NCBI GenBank assembly: GCA_029880265.1
Contig: JAOUOT010000009.1
Span: 1-64,000, forward strand
Length of the DNA stretch: 64,000 nt
Reading direction: 5' to 3'
DNA from: Spirochaetia bacterium
GTDB lineage: Bacteria; Spirochaetota; Leptospiria; Turneriellales; JAOUOS01
Shown piece after piece: positions 27,360 to 36,558 of this stretch (within the stretch, counting starts at the first letter, position 1; each line of letters starts with the position of its first letter). The notes beneath the pieces were generated by a model that ran no database searches, had not been told where the DNA came from, and worked only from the letters and a program-made list of their open reading frames with translations. Position numbers and translations under genes: made by a program.

Positions 27360-27869
27360 ATGAGGAAACAAAATAAGGTAAAACAGCTGCAAAGAACTAG
27401 TTCTCATCGAAAAGCGATGCTGAATAACATAGTCACTTCTCTTATTTACCATGAGCAAATAAAAAGTACAACGGCCAAGGTAAAAGCCGCGAGGTCGCAG
27501 GCCGAAAAACTGATTACCCGAGCCAAAAAAAACCTGAATGAAGAAGCAGACGACGCTGTTAAGGTCGGCAATATTAGACTTGTGTCAAAAGTAATTAAGC
27601 AAAAAGAAATATTACATAAATTGTTTAACGACGTGGCCCATCGATATAAAGATAGAAACGGCGGTTATACGAGAATTATTAAATTGGGAAAAAGAGATTC
27701 AGATAAATCAGAAATGGCTTTACTGGAGTTAGTAGAGAAAAAAGATCTTGTTGAACTTAAAGAAGAAAGAAAAGCCATAAGAGAATCCAGAAAAAGTCCT
27801 AAGAAAAAGCCTGAAAAAAAAGCAGAAGATAAAACCTCCGCAAAAAAAACAGAAAAAAAGAAAGATTAG
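27360..27869 (+). CDS. rplQ: 50S ribosomal protein L17 with basic C-terminal tail
   Basis: The L17 core, residues about 1-122, is clear: RTSSHRKAMLNNIVTSLIYHEQIKSTTAKVKAARSQAEKLI, then YKDRNGGYTRIIKLGKRDSDKSEMALLELV. Where most L17 proteins end, about 45 further residues of Lys/Glu-rich low complexity follow. It is the last gene of the tuf-to-rplQ run. Confidence 0.97.
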   Translation: MRKQNKVKQLQRTSSHRKAMLNNIVTSLIYHEQIKSTTAKVKAARSQAEKLITRAKKNLNEEADDAVKVGNIRLVSKVIKQKEILHKLFNDVAHRYKDRNGGYTRIIKLGKRDSDKSEMALLELVEKKDLVELKEERKAIRESRKSPKKKPEKKAEDKTSAKKTEKKKD

Positions 27870-27956
27870 CGAAAGGTCTTATTCTTAATAATTCAACAAA
27901 TTCTGATTAAAATTATAAGAAGACTTTTAATAAGATTACAATATAAAATCGTTTAA

Positions 27957-29390
27957 ATGAAAAAAAATATCCCTTTTAGAGAGCTTGGCGTCTCTGATAA
28001 AATTATAGCTGCTCTCGAAAAAAAGGGATATCAATATCCTACTCAAATACAAATAGAAGTCATTCCGCATTATTTAAAAGACCGCTTAGATATAATAGGG
28101 CAGGCTAGAACGGGTACGGGTAAAACCGCCGCTTTTGGAATACCTCTATTAGAGCTTTGTAAAGAAAATTCCCAATTTGTTGAAGCGTTGATTTTGACGC
28201 CTACTCGCGAGCTGGCTATGCAGGTGGCAAAAGAGATTGAATCTCTTAAGGGTAATCTTAAAACAAGAATAACCTCAATTTATGGCGGGCAAAAGATTTC
28301 GCCGCAAATTAAAACTCTAAAAGAAGGGGTCGACATAATAGTAGGCACGCCAGGAAGAATTTTGGACCATATTCGCGCAGGCCGCCTTAATTTATCGAAA
28401 ATAAATCACTTAATTTTAGATGAAGCCGACGAAATGCTTGATATGGGTTTTCAAGAAGAATTAGAGGCCATATTAAAAAACTTAAATAAAAACAGACGAA
28501 CGCTTCTTTTTTCGGCCACTATGCCCGCGAGAGTAAAAAAAATAGCCGAACAATATATGGGCAAAACGATTAGCGTAAAAGTAAAAGCCACTAACGAAGA
28601 GTTGAGTAAAGTTAGTTTAATTGCTTATGAGATTAGCGCCAAAAATAAACTAAATGCCTTATGCAGAATTCTCGATTATAATGACGATTTTTACGGGCTG
28701 GTTTTTTGTCGTACTCGTTCAGATGTCGATAACGTCAGCCGCGAACTTCAAAATCGCAACTATTTAGCTGAAGGTTTTCATGGAGATATGTCTCAGGCAA
28801 TTCGCGAAAAAGTGTTACAAAAATTTAGAGATAAGAAAATTCGCGCCTTAGTCGCTACAGATGTAGCGGCTAGAGGTATTGACATAAATGATCTTCAATT
28901 TGTTATAAATTACGCGGTTCCTGACACGGCTGAGGCTCTTACTCATAGAATTGGCAGAACTGCAAGAGCCGGTAAAAGCGGAGCGGCTATTTCTATTGTA
29001 TCTCCTTCTGAATATATGCGCTTTAAGAAATTTGAGAAAGAAAACAATATGATTCATAAGCGGGAAGATTTACCTGGCAAAGAAGAAATTATAAAAAATC
29101 GTATAGAGAATCTTCAACAAAGAATATTAAAAAAATTATCAGAAGAGATATCTGAAAATTATCAATCAATAGCTAAAAAACTATTGTCTTTATCGACTCC
29201 CGAGGCGGTTGTAACGGCTCTTTTAAGCGAATTTCAGGGCAATGTATTTGAGCCTAAATATATCGAAGAAATATTAAATGTAAAAGATACGAAAAAATAT
29301 AAAACTTCGAAAAATAATAAATTTTCAACTGAAAAGAATAGAAAGATGAAGCGGTCGGGAAAAAGAAAAAAAAACAATCAAAAACGCTAA
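27957..29390 (+). CDS. DEAD-box ATP-dependent RNA helicase
   Basis: A 477-residue helicase. Q motif FRELGVSDKIIAALEKKGYQYPTQIQ, motif I ARTGTGKTAAF, Ia PTRELAMQV, Ib TPGRILDH, II LDEADEMLDMGF, III SATMP, and in the second lobe VFCRTRSDV, ATDVAARGIDI and HRIGRTARAG. After residue 370 comes an accessory domain and a Lys/Arg-rich tail, typical of DeaD/CsdA-like proteins that act in ribosome assembly or RNA decay. It follows rplQ by 87 bases on the same strand and may be co-transcribed. It ends 4 bases from the convergent HD-GYP gene. Confidence 0.93.
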   Translation: MKKNIPFRELGVSDKIIAALEKKGYQYPTQIQIEVIPHYLKDRLDIIGQARTGTGKTAAFGIPLLELCKENSQFVEALILTPTRELAMQVAKEIESLKGNLKTRITSIYGGQKISPQIKTLKEGVDIIVGTPGRILDHIRAGRLNLSKINHLILDEADEMLDMGFQEELEAILKNLNKNRRTLLFSATMPARVKKIAEQYMGKTISVKVKATNEELSKVSLIAYEISAKNKLNALCRILDYNDDFYGLVFCRTRSDVDNVSRELQNRNYLAEGFHGDMSQAIREKVLQKFRDKKIRALVATDVAARGIDINDLQFVINYAVPDTAEALTHRIGRTARAGKSGAAISIVSPSEYMRFKKFEKENNMIHKREDLPGKEEIIKNRIENLQQRILKKLSEEISENYQSIAKKLLSLSTPEAVVTALLSEFQGNVFEPKYIEEILNVKDTKKYKTSKNNKFSTEKNRKMKRSGKRKKNNQKR

Positions 29391-29394
29391 AAAA

Positions 29395-30789
29395 CTAGTT
29401 TTCTCTTCCTATATACCCCTCATTTTCCATTTTTTGCTTTTCTTCAGAATTTAATAGAGTGGTCATTTCTGCCAAAGGCTCTTTACTTAAATCCCTTTCG
29501 GGAAGTCGTTTATTGATTCTTAAATTATCAGGCTGTTGGGGGTTTATTGCATTCGCTAAAACTCTGATATGGGGTTTCCCCGGAACATCAGTGTTCTCTT
29601 TAATTATCTCGGCAAGGCTTAAAGACTGTATTCTTTTGTGATTATCATATTCGGCAATCCATGCATAATCGCCTTTCTCATAAAAAAATTTTCCCATTAT
29701 ATTTTTGGAACAGAGTTTTACAAAGGCCTCGACCAGTTCAGGATAAAAATCGAGTTCTCTTCGGTTCCAAATATGCGTAATAACATTTTTAGGCGTCCAT
29801 TTGCTTTTATAGGCTCTTTTTGAAATTAGGGCCTCGGTTACGTCGCAAATTGATATTAAATTAGCGGGTCTCATTATACCCAATTCAGAAGGGCTGACAT
29901 TTATCTGAGGATAGCTTTTATTGCTCGGCATATATTTAATATGATGGAACAAGATAATCTGTCTTATTCTTTTTGAAAGCGGAAGATGCTTTGTTCGCTG
30001 ATAGCCCTTTTCAGGATGTTCTTTTATCTGCATAAAATCTTTTTCAGAAAGCCTGTCTTGTTTTTTTAGTATTTCTTTTTCTATATCAAGTTTTCCTAAA
30101 TCATGCAAGAAACCTCCTACGGCCATATCAATAATAAAATCTTTGTTGCGATCTTTTTTATTTCCGTTTTTATACTCGCTTTCTAATTCTCTGTCAACCC
30201 AGCTAAACAGAGAATGGTTCTGAGAAATTTGTTCTGCCCAGTAAAGAGCGGTAAGAGAGACATTTAGAGAATGTATATGTGTCTCGTGATCATAGCCTTC
30301 CATATCTTTAATGAGATTAAAGAAGATTCCTTCAAGATTTTTATCTCGAATATTTTCGCTTTCAGTCGTAACAAAATCTTTAACGTCGTCAAACAATGAT
30401 TTTGTCATCAAATTATCTTTTATTAATGATTTAAAAACAACGTCTTGAAGTCTCAACCCGTCATTGATAAGCTTTTGGGTGAATGCTTTTTCATGAGTTC
30501 TGGCATATTCGTCAATTTCTGAAAAAAATAAATCATGCAATATCTGAGCGTCTTCTTTATTTACATAGAGCCTCCAGTTGTCATACGCTTTAAGCGATGA
30601 TTGATCAATTGGTACGTCTCTGCCAATTATCTTTTTTAAATGCAACAGCTCTTTTGTATTTATAGATTTGGGAATTCCGAATAAATCAATCGAGAATTTA
30701 ACATCCGGCTCAATATTAAACTCGCTTAAAGGCAAGAACCCTTTCTTTTGAAGAGACATATCAATATATGTAATTATATTTTTATCCAT
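29395..30789 (-). CDS. HD-GYP-like protein, SYP variant (paralogue 1)
   Basis: A 464-residue protein. The N-terminal 140 residues are family-specific. The second half is an HD-GYP domain: HIHSLNVSLTALYWAEQ, HDLGKLDIEKEIL (near residue 230), KEHPEKGYQRT, FHHIKY (near 281), and a RPANLISICDVTEAL-x-SKRAY helix. The GYP triplet itself reads SYP (near 292), where the consensus is DGxGYP. The metal-binding His and Asp residues look present, so phosphodiesterase activity on cyclic-di-GMP is possible, but the changed motif leaves it uncertain. It is a paralogue of the next gene upstream, 161 bases away on the same strand, with long identical stretches. Confidence 0.85.
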   Translation of the reverse strand: MDKNIITYIDMSLQKKGFLPLSEFNIEPDVKFSIDLFGIPKSINTKELLHLKKIIGRDVPIDQSSLKAYDNWRLYVNKEDAQILHDLFFSEIDEYARTHEKAFTQKLINDGLRLQDVVFKSLIKDNLMTKSLFDDVKDFVTTESENIRDKNLEGIFFNLIKDMEGYDHETHIHSLNVSLTALYWAEQISQNHSLFSWVDRELESEYKNGNKKDRNKDFIIDMAVGGFLHDLGKLDIEKEILKKQDRLSEKDFMQIKEHPEKGYQRTKHLPLSKRIRQIILFHHIKYMPSNKSYPQINVSPSELGIMRPANLISICDVTEALISKRAYKSKWTPKNVITHIWNRRELDFYPELVEAFVKLCSKNIMGKFFYEKGDYAWIAEYDNHKRIQSLSLAEIIKENTDVPGKPHIRVLANAINPQQPDNLRINKRLPERDLSKEPLAEMTTLLNSEEKQKMENEGYIGREN

Positions 30790-30844
30790 ATAATACAGTT
30801 CTTTTATTGTTTTATACTCAAAAATGCTTTACTATGTAATTAAT

Positions 30845-30873
30845 ATTATAAAGAAACTAAGTTAGTTTCCATT
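30845..30873 (-). promoter_or_regulatory. Promoter of HD-GYP paralogue 1 with palindromic operator
   Basis: On the minus strand a perfect -10 TATAAT (30845-30850) is preceded, inside the would-be spacer, by a perfect palindrome of 8-bp arms, GAAACTAA-N-TTAGTTTC (30853-30869). The corresponding -35 (about 30868-30873) is weak. A regulator binding here would sit between the -35 and -10, as for repressors or MerR-type activators. The identity of the factor is unknown. Confidence 0.45.
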
Positions 30874-30950
30874 TTACTAAACATTTTGACAATAAATATT
30901 TTTAAATAACTTGCAAATTAAAAAGTATATTTGTATCAGGTTATTGAAAA

Positions 30951-32342
30951 TCAATTAATAATGCTGATAAAACCTTGATTTTGCATTTTATTTTTTTCGT
31001 CGGATGTTAAAAGAGTAAGCATTTCGGCTCTTGGTTCTTTGCTTAGGTCTCTTTCAGGCAGGCGTTTATTTATCTTTAGAGATTCAGTTTCAGCGTTTAA
31101 GGCATTTCCCAGTATTTTTACAATAGGTTTAGAGGGTACATCCATATTTTCATTTATAATTTCGGCAAGGCTTAAAGACTGTATTTTCTTTTGAGAATTA
31201 TATTCGGCGATCCATGCATAGTCGCCTTTGTCATAAAAAAAACTCCCGATAATATTTTTCGAGCATAGTTTAACAAATGCCTCGACAAGTTCAGGATAAA
31301 AATCAAGTTCTTTTCTGTTCCAAATATGAATAATCGCGTTTTTAGGCGTCCAGTTATTTTTATAAGCTCTTTTTGATAGTAATGCCTCAAGTACGTCGCA
31401 TATTGAAACAAAATTTGCGGGACGCAAAATTCCTAATTCTGAAGGATTCATGTTCAAGTCTGGATAACTTTTTGGTCCCGGTTTATATTTTACATGATGA
31501 AATAAGATAATTTGTCGAATTCTTTTTGAAAGAGGAAGATGTCTGGTTCTTTTGAAACCGTTTTCAGGATGTTCTTTGATTTTCATAAATTCGTCATCTG
31601 AAAGCCTGGTCTGTTTTTTTATAATATCCTTAGGTATGTCAAGTTTGCCTAAATCGTGTAAAAAAGCTCCAACCGCTATATCTATGATAAAATCTTTATT
31701 TCGTTTATGATTCTTTATTTTTTGATATTCGCCGTCAAGCTCTCTGTCAACCCAGCTTAAAAGAGTATGGTTTTGAGATACTTGTTCTGCCCAGTAAAGA
31801 GCAGTTAAAGACACATTTAACGAATGAATATGGGTTTCTCTATCATAGCCTTCAATATCTTTAATTAAGTTAAAACTGAGATTATGCAAATTTTTTTCGT
31901 TGATATTTTCGCTTTCTGTAGTTACAAAGTCAATAACGTCAGAGAAGGCAGATTTGGATAAAATATTATCTTTTAGAATAGAGTTAAAAACAATATCTTG
32001 AAGACGAAGACCGTCACTGATTGTTTTTTCGCTAAAAGCATTTTCTTGTATTGGCGCTTTATATATATTTGAAGATTTAAAAAATTTATTTAATTGATTG
32101 AAACCTTCGTTATTTACATATAATTTCCAGTTATTCATGCGGTCAAATATTGAATGATTAATAGCTATTTCTTTTTTAACTAATTTTTTTATGAGAATTT
32201 CATTATCATTTGAAACAGACGAGGGTATTCCAAATATATCTACGTTAAAATTTATGTCGGGCGTTATTTCAAAGGTTTCTAACGGAAGATATCCTTGTTT
32301 TTTTAGTTTAATATCAATTTGATTAAAGTTTTCTACATTCAT
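30951..32342 (-). CDS. HD-GYP-like protein, SYP variant (paralogue 2)
   Basis: A 463-residue paralogue of the adjacent gene, same length and layout: family-specific N-terminus, then HIHSLNVSLTALYWAEQ, HDLGKLDIPKDII (near residue 227), KEHPENGFKRT, FHHVKYKPGPKSYP (near 292) and CDVLEALLSKRAYK. The GYP position is again SYP, so the change predates the duplication and is kept by selection. Both end in RLPERDLSKEP followed by a short tail. They form a tandem pair next to the nuo operon. Likely cyclic-di-GMP phosphodiesterases or binding proteins, perhaps hetero-oligomers; this is inference. Confidence 0.85.
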   Translation of the reverse strand: MNVENFNQIDIKLKKQGYLPLETFEITPDINFNVDIFGIPSSVSNDNEILIKKLVKKEIAINHSIFDRMNNWKLYVNNEGFNQLNKFFKSSNIYKAPIQENAFSEKTISDGLRLQDIVFNSILKDNILSKSAFSDVIDFVTTESENINEKNLHNLSFNLIKDIEGYDRETHIHSLNVSLTALYWAEQVSQNHTLLSWVDRELDGEYQKIKNHKRNKDFIIDIAVGAFLHDLGKLDIPKDIIKKQTRLSDDEFMKIKEHPENGFKRTRHLPLSKRIRQIILFHHVKYKPGPKSYPDLNMNPSELGILRPANFVSICDVLEALLSKRAYKNNWTPKNAIIHIWNRKELDFYPELVEAFVKLCSKNIIGSFFYDKGDYAWIAEYNSQKKIQSLSLAEIINENMDVPSKPIVKILGNALNAETESLKINKRLPERDLSKEPRAEMLTLLTSDEKNKMQNQGFISIIN

Positions 32343-32711
32343 GTTCTTTATTCAATTTCTAAAATATAAAAAAACGGGAATTTCATATATATTATGTATG
32401 GCAATCGAGCGTTGTTATAAAAAAGCATACATAGGCTGTAGAAATCCCCGTTTTTTTTATGCGTCTTATGACGAGAAAAACATTTAAAGTAAAACAAATA
32501 TTTATTGAAAAAAATAATTTGTTTTATCGATAAATGAAAAAAGGAACATTGAAAAATAAATATGTTTCATGCCCTATATTATAAGCAGAATAATTGACCG
32601 AGACAATTATAATGTTAAAAAATTAAATAATTATAAGAATTTTACAATTTCAATAGCGTGAATTATAAAAAATACTACAAATTCTGATTAGCTTTTAGAT
32701 TTTGTCCGCCG
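32343..32711. other. Divergent regulatory region between the HD-GYP pair and nuo operon
   Basis: About 370 bases. It holds the long hairpin at 32374-32451 and, on the minus strand, a possible promoter TTTACT then CATAAG at 17 bases spacing just upstream of it. On the plus strand a TATAAT lies near 32606 but with no good -35 at the right distance. No open frame of note is present. Confidence 0.4.
32374..32451 (-). promoter_or_regulatory. Two-tier hairpin with U-run in the HD-GYP 2 leader
   Basis: Outer arms 32374-32384 and 32441-32451 pair 11 bases (ACGGGGATTTC with GAAATTCCCGT on the minus strand, one G.U), inner arms 32393-32400 and 32426-32433 pair TATGTATG with CATACATA, around a 25-base loop. 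The minus-strand copy is followed by seven T residues and then, about 25 bases on, the ATG of HD-GYP paralogue 2, so it looks like an attenuator or a small RNA terminator in that gene's 5' leader. The plus strand also has a T-run after it, but one A.C mismatch favours the minus strand. Confidence 0.5.
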
Positions 32712-33419
32712 ATGTCGGTAAATTACAAACAAACAAGAACCGAAGGCCTTCCGGTATGGGTTAAAAAAGAAACCGCCGAGATATGGCAAAAGCAAAGAAG
32801 TATACTTGATTCTAATACGTCAATTAAAAACGGCGTATATATGATAGACTGGCCAGATTTTATGAATGACAAAAACGAGCAAAAAGCCGAAAAATTGACC
32901 GAGTGGCATAATATGGCTTCTGTAAAAGATTCTTCGGCCTCTGCGGTAAGGGTAGATATGCCGACCATCTGGGTAAAAAAAGACAGCTTGTATGATATTA
33001 TATCGTTTCTTAAAGAAGATAAAGACTTTGAATACGGTTTTTTAGCCGATTTAACCTCCGCAGACTTTTTAAATTCTCCCGATCTTGAAGATGAAAAGAA
33101 AAATCAAGGTAAAAGATTTCAAATGATTTACACCTTAAGATCATTAAAGAACAAAGGGGCGTTAATTAGAGTTGTTATGCCGATAAATGAAGACGAAAAA
33201 TCTCCTTCGTTAACAAAATTTTGGGTTGGGGCAAACTGGCCAGAGCGCGAAGTGTTTGATTTAATGGGCATCTCTTTTGAGAATCATCCTAATTTAAAAA
33301 GAATTTTAATGCCCGATAACTTCAAGGGACATCCGTTAAGAAAAGATTTCCCCTTGAAAGGGCGGGGCGAAGATTATTTAATAGAAGATTTATTGAAAGA
33401 GAGATTGATTGAAGATTAA
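32712..33419 (+). CDS. nuoC: NADH-quinone oxidoreductase subunit C
   Basis: A 235-residue NuoC, the 30-kDa-type peripheral subunit. The hallmark is the segment FWVGANWPEREVFDLMGISFENHPNLKRILMPDNFKGHPLRKDFPL near the C-terminus. The N-terminal 80 residues are not family-like and may be an extension. In many operons nuoA and nuoB precede it; here an HD-GYP gene lies divergently upstream instead. It is not fused to nuoD, which follows after 24 bases. Confidence 0.93.
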   Translation: MSVNYKQTRTEGLPVWVKKETAEIWQKQRSILDSNTSIKNGVYMIDWPDFMNDKNEQKAEKLTEWHNMASVKDSSASAVRVDMPTIWVKKDSLYDIISFLKEDKDFEYGFLADLTSADFLNSPDLEDEKKNQGKRFQMIYTLRSLKNKGALIRVVMPINEDEKSPSLTKFWVGANWPEREVFDLMGISFENHPNLKRILMPDNFKGHPLRKDFPLKGRGEDYLIEDLLKERLIED

Positions 33420-33443
33420 TGAATAATTTATAATAGGTACAAA

Positions 33444-34691
33444 ATGAACCCTGATAAAGACATTAAATCTACTGCTTCAGTTACCGAGAAAGAAATGCCG
33501 GGTGTTATTAAAACGGGAACTCTTCCCGACGGCCGAATGACCATCAACTTAGGTCCTTCGCATCCGGCTACCCATGGCATTCTTGAAAATCACGTTATTT
33601 TAGACGGCGAAAAAATTGAAGAGTGTATACCCGTTATCGGTTATGTTCATCGTACATTTGAAAAGATGGGAGAGCATTACGGTTATAATCAATTTCTGGT
33701 TTGTACCGACAGAATGAATTATATATCAACGCCAATGAATAATATCGGCTGGATTCTGGCCGTTGAAAATATGTTAGGCATTGAAGTTCCGGCGAAAGTT
33801 ACCGTCATTCGAATGATCATGTCAGAGCTCTCTCGAATAATTGATCATATTATTTCAATGGGTATTCTTGGCGTCGACCTTGGCGCATTTGCGTCATTTC
33901 TTTATATGTTTCATAAACGAGAAGAAGTTTATGATATTATTGATAAACTAACCGGCGCGAGGCTTACGAATACATTTTGCAGAGTTGGCGGTCTTGAAAG
34001 AGACGTTTATCCTGAATTCGTCAAAGACGTTAAATATTTTTTAAAAACATTTCCTAAGGTATTAAAAGAAAACGATAAACTTTTGACAAAATCGAGAATA
34101 TTTTACGAAAGAACAAAAGACGCGGGAAAGATATCGGCTCAAAGAGCTTTAGAATACGGCTTTACCGGCCCCAACCTAAGGGCCGCAGGCGTAAACTTTG
34201 ACGTTAGAGTCGATAATCCTTATATGTTTTATGATCAGGTGAAGTTTGATATTCCGGTAGGCGAAACCGGCGCGGTATATGACAGATTTTTGGTTCGGGT
34301 TGAAGAAATGCAGCAGTCAATGGGTATCATAAGACAACTTATCGATAATATTCCCGAAGGTTCTTATCATGCAGACGTGCCGCATGTATATTTGCCAGAG
34401 AAAAATAAAGTTTATACCTCAATGGAAGATTTAATATATCATTTTAAGATTATCATGCAGGGCATTAAAATTCCGCGGGGCCAGTTTTATTCTTCGACAG
34501 AGGCCGCAAACGGAGAGCTTGCATTTACCATTATTTCGCGCGGCGAAAAATCGCCGTGGCGCTTGCGGGTAAGAAGGCCCTGCTTCTGGTATTATCAGGC
34601 CTTTCCTGAACTGGTTAAAGGCGGATTTCTTGCCGACGCTATCGCGAATATGAGTTCGTTAAACGTAATAGCGGGAGAACTGGACGGTTAA
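33444..34691 (+). CDS. nuoD: NADH-quinone oxidoreductase subunit D
   Basis: A 415-residue NuoD (49-kDa subunit) that forms the quinone-binding pocket. [41 protein letters not shown], the quinone-site Tyr/His region, and C-terminal [34 protein letters not shown] are canonical. Length normal. Confidence 0.97.
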   Translation: MNPDKDIKSTASVTEKEMPGVIKTGTLPDGRMTINLGPSHPATHGILENHVILDGEKIEECIPVIGYVHRTFEKMGEHYGYNQFLVCTDRMNYISTPMNNIGWILAVENMLGIEVPAKVTVIRMIMSELSRIIDHIISMGILGVDLGAFASFLYMFHKREEVYDIIDKLTGARLTNTFCRVGGLERDVYPEFVKDVKYFLKTFPKVLKENDKLLTKSRIFYERTKDAGKISAQRALEYGFTGPNLRAAGVNFDVRVDNPYMFYDQVKFDIPVGETGAVYDRFLVRVEEMQQSMGIIRQLIDNIPEGSYHADVPHVYLPEKNKVYTSMEDLIYHFKIIMQGIKIPRGQFYSSTEAANGELAFTIISRGEKSPWRLRVRRPCFWYYQAFPELVKGGFLADAIANMSSLNVIAGELDG

Positions 34692-34714
34692 GATTAAATA
34701 AAAAAGGGAAGAAA

Positions 34715-35218
34715 ATGTCTAACGGTTTACAAGAGGTTACTGAATACAGTTTTTCAAAAAAATCTGATGAAAGATTTAAAGAGCTTGAAAAAAAATTTCC
34801 CGAAAAGAATTCCCTTGTTTTATGGGCTCTTCATTTGGTGCAAGAAGACATCGGCTATGTTCCCGAAGTCGCAATGGAGTATGTCGCCCAAAAAACAGGC
34901 GTTTCAAAGTCATGGGTTTCGGGCGTCGTCACTTTTTATTCAATGTACAATAAAAAGCCCGTTGGCAAATATCATTTGCAGGTATGTCATAACGTATCAT
35001 GCTGGCTTAACGGATCTGATAAGCTTGAAGAGGCAATAAAAAGAAAGTTAAATATTGAGCATGGCGAAACAACCAATGATGGCAAGTTTACATTTTCGCA
35101 TGTAGAGTGCCTGGCAAGCTGCGGTACGTCTCCGGTTGTTCAGGTAAATAACGATTACCATGAAAAAATGACGCCAGAGAAGCTTGAAGAACTTATTGAC
35201 GAATTAAAACAAAAGTAA
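34715..35218 (+). CDS. nuoE: NADH-quinone oxidoreductase subunit E
   Basis: A 167-residue NuoE carrying the N1a [2Fe-2S] cluster. Cys ligands: CHNVSC (C-x4-C) and, 40 residues on, CLASC (C-x3-C), the thioredoxin-fold [2Fe-2S] pattern. EDIGYVPEVAMEYVA and a SWVSGVVTFYSMYNKKPVGKY block are family-typical. It lies directly upstream of nuoF. Confidence 0.95.
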   Translation: MSNGLQEVTEYSFSKKSDERFKELEKKFPEKNSLVLWALHLVQEDIGYVPEVAMEYVAQKTGVSKSWVSGVVTFYSMYNKKPVGKYHLQVCHNVSCWLNGSDKLEEAIKRKLNIEHGETTNDGKFTFSHVECLASCGTSPVVQVNNDYHEKMTPEKLEELIDELKQK

Positions 35219-35224
35219 AAGAAT

Positions 35225-36541
35225 ATGGCCGATTTAGAAAAAAGAATACTTTTACAAGACGTGGGCAAACCAAATTCCCACTCAATAGACGTGTATGAAG
35301 AAAGCGGCGGATATACCGCGTTAAAAAAGATATTGATTGAAGATAATAAAAAGTGGACCCCCGGGGCCATTATAGAAGAAGTGAAGGCTTCAAACCTAAG
35401 AGGGCGCGGCGGGGCCGGTTTTCCTACCGGTCTTAAGTGGAGCTTTATTCCTAAAGATTCGCCTAAACCGAAATATTTAATTTGTAATGCAGACGAAGGG
35501 GAACCCGGTACCTTTAAAGACAGGGTTTTGCTTGAAGATACTCCGCACGGATTTATAGAAGGCATGATTATAGCCGGTATCGCCTTAGATTCTAAACAGG
35601 GATATATTTATATTCGAGGCGAATTTTATAAGCCATGGGAACGAGTAGAACAGGCCATAAAAGAGGCCTACGAAAAAGGATATTTAGGCGATAATATATT
35701 CGGCACCCAGCATAGTTTTCATCTAGCAACTTATAGAGGAGCGGGAGCCTATATTTGCGGCGAAGAAACCGCTTTAATTGAAAGTATTGAAGGCAAAAGG
35801 GGCCATCCGCGGTTAAAACCTCCCTTTCCCGCTGTTGAAGGTCTTTACAAATGCCCCACTGTCGTTAACAATGTTGAAACATATGCGGCAGTTCCTCATA
35901 TAATAAACAACGGGGCAAAATGGTATTCTTCTTTAAGTGTAGGCTCAGAAAAATCGGGCGGTACGAAATTATTTTCTATATCGGGGCACGTAAATAATCC
36001 CGGTGTGTTTGAAGTTCCATTAGGGCTTCCCATGATTGATATTATTGAAAAGGTATGCGGCGGAATAAAAAACGGCAATAAGTTAAAGGCGGTAATTCCC
36101 GGGGGAAGTTCAACCCCTATTTTAACCGCCGAAGAGGCCTCAAAAGCGATTATGGATTACGAGGGTATGGCCGCAGTAGGAACTTTTTTAGGTTCCGGCG
36201 CCGTAATAGTTCTTGATGAAACAACCGATATGGTCGAATTGGCTTATCGTGTAGCTTATTTTTATGAGCATGAGTCTTGCGGGCAGTGCACACCCTGCCG
36301 CGAGGGAACAAAGTGGGTTAAAGATATTATGAAGCGCTTTAAAGACGGCATAGGGCAAGAAAATGATCTTGATACTCTGTGCGACTTTTCGCAATACATG
36401 GCAAACGGCGCGACAGTATGTCCTTTCGGAGACGCCGTAATGATGGCTGTAGTTCCCATTGTGCAAAAATTTAGAAGCGAATTTGAAGCGAGAATTGATA
36501 ACTCTGAAGACGTTCAGCATAAGGTATCGGCGGCGGGTTAA
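35225..36541 (+). CDS. nuoF: NADH-quinone oxidoreductase subunit F
   Basis: A 438-residue NuoF, the NADH- and FMN-binding subunit. FMN/NADH loops [15 protein letters not shown] and [45 protein letters not shown], and the N3 cluster motif [11 protein letters not shown] with the distal C in ATVCPFGDA. Full length. Its partner NuoG, normally next, is missing from the window. Confidence 0.97.
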   Translation: MADLEKRILLQDVGKPNSHSIDVYEESGGYTALKKILIEDNKKWTPGAIIEEVKASNLRGRGGAGFPTGLKWSFIPKDSPKPKYLICNADEGEPGTFKDRVLLEDTPHGFIEGMIIAGIALDSKQGYIYIRGEFYKPWERVEQAIKEAYEKGYLGDNIFGTQHSFHLATYRGAGAYICGEETALIESIEGKRGHPRLKPPFPAVEGLYKCPTVVNNVETYAAVPHIINNGAKWYSSLSVGSEKSGGTKLFSISGHVNNPGVFEVPLGLPMIDIIEKVCGGIKNGNKLKAVIPGGSSTPILTAEEASKAIMDYEGMAAVGTFLGSGAVIVLDETTDMVELAYRVAYFYEHESCGQCTPCREGTKWVKDIMKRFKDGIGQENDLDTLCDFSQYMANGATVCPFGDAVMMAVVPIVQKFRSEFEARIDNSEDVQHKVSAAG

Positions 36542-36558
36542 AAAAAGAGAAATTGTAT

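Noticed and set aside
10888..27869. Reverse-strand frames within the ribosomal protein run
   Set aside because: They are shadows of strongly conserved plus-strand genes and show no family of their own.
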